Below are positions 58,941-64,000 of a stretch of DNA of 64,000 nt, piece by piece. Source of the stretch: Siphonodentalium dalli (Eukaryota > Mollusca > Scaphopoda > Gadilida > Siphonodentaliidae). The stretch is from NCBI GenBank assembly GCA_032622095.1, contig CP136066.1:52170609-52234608 (forward strand). Direction: 5' to 3'. The notes beneath the pieces are model-generated. The model saw only the letters and a list, made by a program, of their open reading frames with translations, had not been told where the DNA came from and did no database searches. Made by a program: the position numbers and the translations under genes. The stretch's first letter is position 1. Every line of letters begins with the position of its first letter.

Positions 58941-60009
58941 AAATAGGATAACACAACAAGCACTATGCAAAACAAATAAGGACAAGAAAACCATAGTCAG
59001 AAATGGTAACGGCATCAAGATCATATTATTAGGCATATATAAGATATATTCTAAGTTTAATGTATTGTGATTGTGAAAAACTTGTATATAGGTAACGCCT
59101 ATGTAGCTGATTATGTATGATATTTTGTGTATGAGCGTATACTGTACACTTGGTTAGAAAAGATGTGAAAACAATTTTAAATTCGGACGTGCCAGCTAAA
59201 GTTTATTTTGAAATATTTACACACCACATATGTGTTCACAAACTATTTTTACAGACATAGGGCGACCAGTTAGCTCAACATAACAGACCCCACGTAATCG
59301 ACCTCATCATGACGCTATAGTATTAATATATTGTGTCTGTGCATAGTGCTCAAATATATGTTATGGGCTTAAACGTTCATCGCTAAATATGCAACGACAA
59401 TTGCATTGATACGCCATTAACCACACCACACCCATTGCCCAAGAAGTGATGAACGCCTTGACGATTGACACGTTATGTCGATGCGCTACCAGCTCGCGAC
59501 AAATATACTAAACTGTTGGTTTCTCGGTTCTATTCTACGACATTTAAATTGTTTTCGACTGGCATGCATCTTTTCTTTGTTATTTGTTCTAATTGCTATT
59601 GAATTGAGGTATGAATAGTGCATGAAATAGCATGCAGAATAATAATCAGGCAAAAAACCTCTCGATCTTCGTTACATGGTTCAAGTACGAAAAATACCGA
59701 GTACGTTTCTATTTACACTTAGAGCACGCAAATACCTGTTCTAATTTCTATTGAAATAGAGGTCTGAAAAGGGCATGAAATTGCATGCAGGATAATGCGG
59801 CCAAAATTGTCGATCTTCGATACATGGTTCAAGTCCGCAAATACCGGTACGTTTCTTATCACATTTGGTATATCCAAATACGCAATTACCCAGTATGTTT
59901 TAATCATATTTAGTCATCACCTCCTGCGACAGGGCCCGATATAATTGCCAATATACACCATAAGAGGGCGTAATGATCATCAAAGAATGGCCTCAGGTAA
60001 TGGAATCAA
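58941..60009. other. Non-coding flank, with a diverged 180-bp duplication
   Basis: Beyond the visible mirror. At 59590-59910 two diverged copies of about 180 bp share TTCTATTGAATT, GAAAT(T/A)GCATGCAG and ATACATGGTTCAAGT boxes. A third partial copy lies at 62525-62610 (TTCGTTACATGGTTCGAGTA). No gene was recognised. Confidence 0.5.
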
Positions 60010-60186
60010 CTGTAGATATGGTCTCTCATGAGGATTAATTAAAATACATGTATGATCCCATGAGGGTTAATTGAAATATGGTCACACCCAGAGAGGGTTA
60101 ATTTAAAATATGGTCACATGGGGGTAAATTAAAATGTTGTCACATGAGGGTTGAATAAAATATGATCTCACGAGGGTAAATTAAAC
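60010..60186 (+). repeat. Diverged 28-30-bp tandem repeat, first part
   Basis: Irregular units like ATGAGGGTTAATTAAAATATGGTCAC. The array resumes at 61804, so it has been split by the insertion at 60187-61803. Confidence 0.75.
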
Positions 60187-61803
60187 AAGACAGTCAATGA
60201 CTGTGGGGTCGCTCACCAGACTGTAAAGACGGAGAAGACTGGGACTATGAAGACTACAATAGTCAGCACGTTGTTATAACGTAATTAGTTTTTCAAAATT
60301 AAAATTCTTATTAAAAACATTAAATAAAATTGAGCAAAAAGTAAAACCTAAATGTTTTTTTTTTAATTTAAAAATATATTTTTTTTGTTAAATTAAGAAA
60401 TGAGTTATATCTAAACAAATTAAATCTAAAATTATTTTTTAAAGATATTGACCCTGGCTCTGCCAATGTTTGCCCAGTGACCCAATTTAAACACATCTAA
60501 ACCCCAGTAAACCAAGAACCCTCCATGCCAAATATAAGCTTCATGGTTCTTGAGAAGAAGTTGATTTAAGACTTACTCTGGTGGGAAAGAGTTATGGCCC
60601 TGGCTTTACAACTATTTGACTGGGTGACCTCATTTTAGTCATCTAGGGAACATCCACACCAAATTTGAACCCATTCGGTATTATGGGTCTGGAGAAGATG
60701 TTTAAACAATTTTTGATGGACGAGGAGCTCCACGGGAGATTTTGCCTGAGGTGAGCTTAAAACTATAATCACGGGAACCTAAATATCAGTACCAAACTTG
60801 AACTCAACAACTCAAATAGTTTGTCCTATGGACGGGTTTAAAGTTTTTGGAGTGAGTGGCCAATTCTTAAACTTATAAAGCTGTCTCTATTAGAAACAGT
60901 CTTAATCAACAAAAGGTGGTCCACACAAACTACAGAACCATTCATAGGGTAGAAATTAATTCACTGAAAGGAAGTGTTAAAACTGTATAAACAACATATT
61001 TTCACTGACCCACCACTGAGTAGAGACTGAAGGCTCCTGGGAATACATTTGACATTCGATTTCAAAACTAACTACCAAAACAAAACCCTCTGACTGGAGA
61101 GAGCTGTGTGTGCTTGTTGATATTACTGTCAGATTTGACATGTGGATAATTATTATCAACAGAGCAGACTGGTATTATTTTCACTGTAAGAGATAGTATT
61201 CTAGCATATGCACTGGGTGTTTTGAATTGTGACTGTGAAAATTGAAATATATTTAAAACAGGTGTTTGATAATAGGGATGCTAGAAGCACAAATGGGCAA
61301 GGGTGAGGGGGTTCTTTAATATTTGTGTCTTTAATAATTAACTCTTTTTTTTATTGAAATACATAAAAAAACAAATTTAATTTAATTTTTTTTTTTTTTT
61401 TCAATTGATGGAGGAGTTCAATCTAAAAACAAACATTTCCGCCCACATTTGACCCAGTGACCTCATTTGAACAAATATGAACCCCAGTCACCAAGGACCC
61501 TTCATACCAAATATGAACCCATTCGACCTGATGGTACAAAGAGAAGAAATCATTTGAATAAATACTATGGAGGGAAAGAGTTATGGCCCTGTCTTCGCAA
61601 CTATTTGACCCATTGACCTCATTTGAACAAATCTGAATGTTAGTCACCAAGGGAACATCCACACCAAATATGAACCCATTCGGTCTTATGGATTGGGAGA
61701 AGATGTTTAAAGAATTTTTGACGGACGAACAGACGGACGGACGGACAACAAACGAGGAGTGATGACTATAGTTCCACCGGAGACTTCGTCTCAGGTGAGC
61801 TAA
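60187..61803 (+). mobile_element. Helitron-like insertion splitting a tandem array
   Basis: Starts near CAAGACAGTCAATGACTGTG and ends with the hairpin CACCGGAGAC-TTC-GTCTCAGGTG followed by AG and CTAA (61800-61803). This is the same end architecture as at 58915-58940. Inside are two diverged copies (about 60440-60770 and 61435-61803) of a block with GACCC(A)GTGACC, AAAGAGTTATGGCCCTG, GAACATCCACACCAAAT and GAACCCATTCGGT. The first copy ends in a degenerate tail (GAGGTGAGCTTAAAA), so it may be a nested or tandem unit. A 183-codon frame (61423-61974 minus) crosses the element border and is not considered a gene. Confidence 0.5.
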
Positions 61804-62130
61804 AATGGTCCAAATGAGGGTTAATAAAAATATGATCCCATGATGGACAATTAAAATGGTACCATGATTGTTACTTAAAATATTGTCCCATAACTGATCA
61901 GGGTTAATTAGAAAATGGTCCACGAGGGTTAATACACATATGTACATATGGGGGTTCATTGACATATGGTCCAATGAATGTCAATTAAAATATGATAACA
62001 TGGGGTTAATTAAAGTTAAATATGGTCGCAAGATGGGTGAATTAAAATAAAAATATGGTGTCATCAGTGTTGATTAACTACTATCCCATGGGGTTAAATA
62101 AAATATAGTCCCATGAGGGTCAATTAAAAT
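61804..62130 (+). repeat. Diverged 28-30-bp tandem repeat, second part
   Basis: Continuation of the array at 60010-60186, with units like CATGAGGGTCAATTAAAATA. About ten degenerate copies. Confidence 0.75.
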
Positions 62131-63170
62131 ACATAAAACAAACAACACGAAGGAGTAACGTGTGAATTGTTTAATAATTACAATCCAAATTCATTAATAA
62201 ATAAATCAAAAAGTTCACTAAACGATATTAAATAACACGTTAAAATTTCTTATACCATCCTCAAATCCCCATGCAATATAATAGTAGATAGCATTCCGAT
62301 TTATGTTACGTGAAAATAACAAAGAAGGTTAAACAACAATAGAAACACACAGCTCGCAGTGCGCTAAGGGTTAACGTGGAAATCCCCTTTGGTGCCCACT
62401 TCTCATTGTGACTAACAAGCCATAGTCCAATAAAGCATGTCGACATGTAGACACGCAGATCTAACCGCAAAGCCTTTAAGTGATACGTGAATACACATCG
62501 ACGAGATACTACCTCTATTAGACCACAACTTCGTTACATGGTTCGAGTAGGAAGTACGAACATTCCCAAGTAGCTTTCTAATCATATCGTTCGGGTAAAT
62601 TCGCCCATACCCCCATTGACAAGTAAAGAACACGATCACAGAAAACACCATAGATGGCGTAACAACTAACAATATGGTATCACATTAATATGGTTATTTA
62701 TGTGAATAGAGAAAGATATAAACATGATGCTTAAAACATTTAAAATAAAGACACCGTAGCAATGCATATATAGCCTAAGATGAGCCAATTTTAATTAATA
62801 CCACTATTAGTGAGTTACGACTGAGATCTTCGGTAAAAAAAAAGTTGTATATTTTATAACACGATTCTGATTTTTAAGGATCAATTAAAATTTTGGACTC
62901 TCTAGTGTTCCAATCCGATAACAGCATTTTAAAGACAATTGACATCACCCATCAAATCAACTTTTTTCAAAGATTGGAATCACGTGCTTTATGTTTGGAT
63001 CAATATACATTTCTACACAGTATATGATGTATAATACCATGTGCACTATTTGACCATAAATACATCAATATGGGCGAACTATAATATTAATTAATATCAC
63101 AGAGTTTATCCGACGTTCATATATCATATAATTCTATATCACAGAGTGTATTCGATAATGTCCGAAGTGT
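62131..63170. other. AT-rich intergenic DNA and 3' flank of NHL gene
   Basis: No gene seen. A partial copy of the 59.6-59.9 kb repeat lies at 62525-62610. The last part is the 3' region of the minus-strand gene at 63171. No clear AATAAA was found close to its stop on that strand; TTTAAT (ATTAAA on the gene strand) near 62790 is a weak candidate. Confidence 0.45.
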
Positions 63171-64000
63171 TCAAGGTTTAGATGAGAAAATGATTATGTT
63201 CCTAGTCTTGTTCGTGCAGATGACAGCGAGGCGACCACTGTGGTCGTGGTACGACACGCGCATTGGATTTTCAATCCCATCTTTCTGTGAAAGGACATTT
63301 CTCACGAAGCTCCCATCCAGGCTGAATTCCATCACAGATTTCGATCCGTTTGATATTATGTACACGGACTGGCCGACCGAACACATATCACGCGGCCCGT
63401 CAACGTGAAACTTCTTGATGACTTTCAGGTCGGCTGACAGAATGAATACAGAATTATTGTCGAAATCGGAAACCAGAATCCGATCCTCGTTAGGCGTGAC
63501 GATAAGGTACCCCGAATTCTTGATACGACGCGTTGAATCCATCAATTGACCACCGTTAGTTATAATAGACACTCTGGCGTCATCACCAAATGAGTACGCA
63601 ACGACAAAGTTCTCACCAATACCAGCAATGCTATAACCTACTCCGTGTGAAGGGAACTTCCGCAGCAATGACAGTTTATCTAACTCATAAACCCACACAT
63701 CACCGTCGTTTCCAGTGGCGAACAACTGGTTGTTACGGATACAGAGTCCCCAAAGGAATACGTCGGTTGTCACTGATAAAAGTTCGCGTGCGTTCTCGTC
63801 GATCTTTAACAAACGAACAGGGGAGTATACAGACAGCAGCACATGCCCGGGTGATGACGGAATAAAACACACAATAGGATACTCGCCCGTATACTGGAAA
63901 CGGGAAATCTCAGTGAATGAATGGGATTCCTGTGCTGCACCTGATAATTTATTAGTGAATGGATGGGATTCCTGTGCAGAACCTGATAACTTATCAGTGA
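63171..64000 (-). CDS. NHL-repeat beta-propeller protein, C-terminal part (TRIM/NHL-like)
   Basis: The frame is open from the window edge to a TGA at 63171-63173, about 275 residues, so the 5' end is missing. The GTG at 63872 is only an internal codon. The visible part begins with two 14-residue direct repeats (KLSGSAQESHPFTN, KLSGAAQESHSFTE), which look like a linker. Blade-like repeats follow, of the type (L)..G.CI..NQLFATG..GDVWVY, GYLIVTPNEDRILVSDFDNNS and NPMRVSYHDHSGRLAVICT. Such propellers end the TRIM2/3/71-like and related E3 ligase-like proteins that are very numerous in bivalves. Whether RING and B-box domains precede it cannot be seen. No intron is visible in the part shown. Confidence 0.8.
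   Translation of the reverse strand, partial: TDKLSGSAQESHPFTNKLSGAAQESHSFTEISRFQYTGEYPIVCFIPSSPGHVLLSVYSPVRLLKIDENARELLSVTTDVFLWGLCIRNNQLFATGNDGDVWVYELDKLSLLRKFPSHGVGYSIAGIGENFVVAYSFGDDARVSIITNGGQLMDSTRRIKNSGYLIVTPNEDRILVSDFDNNSVFILSADLKVIKKFHVDGPRDMCSVGQSVYIISNGSKSVMEFSLDGSFVRNVLSQKDGIENPMRVSYHDHSGRLAVICTNKTRNIIIFSSKP

Noticed and set aside
61423-61974. 183-codon minus-strand frame as a gene
   Set aside because: It crosses the border between a Helitron-like repeat and a degenerate tandem array, and repeats of the same block give its internal similarity.

Overview
The window looks like nuclear DNA of a marine invertebrate, most likely a bivalve or another mollusc. The grounds are spliced coding exons, AT-rich DNA crowded with non-autonomous transposons and minisatellites, repeat tails of a type common in bivalve genomes (GACGGAC tracts, a hairpin around GACTTCGTC, then GAGCTAA), and one NHL beta-propeller gene. 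No prokaryotic gene organisation, rRNA, tRNA or CRISPR array was found.

The dominant structure is a giant inverted repeat. Bases 1-24965 are mirrored by 26824-58844. Base 1 pairs with 58844, so the left arm runs out of the window. The arms face each other across a 100-N gap (24966-25065) and about 1.76 kb of unpaired DNA. They are nearly identical base by base, but differ by clean transposon insertions with matching empty sites, by deletions, by one nested inversion and by large changes in tandem-repeat copy number. That pattern suits two haplotypes of one locus joined head to head in the assembly. A real palindromic duplication is not excluded.

Layout of the left arm: Helitron-like repeat (1-540), 35/45-bp array (0.9-1.3 kb), 59-bp array (2.1-2.7 kb), small basic ORF remnant, TTAA foldback element, 42-bp array (4.85-7.5 kb), exon 1 of a small secreted-peptide gene (8.17 kb), 50-bp intronic minisatellite, several foldback elements, exon 2 (13.9 kb), then transposon-rich non-coding DNA with a TTAA-flanked element (16.8-18.2 kb) and a 65-bp-TIR element (18.7-19.9 kb). 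The right arm repeats this in reverse, with a 3.67-kb Helitron-type concatemer, a probable LINE remnant, extra foldback elements, and the intronic minisatellite grown from about 13 to about 77 copies.

The best-supported gene is a two-exon gene, present in both arms, for a 78-residue peptide: signal peptide, glycine-rich hydrophobic segment and a two-cysteine tail. I do not recognise its family. The only other convincing gene is the 3' part of an NHL-repeat protein at the right edge (63171-64000, minus strand), outside the visible inverted repeat. Nearly all long open frames in the window are by-products of tandem repeats without stop codons.
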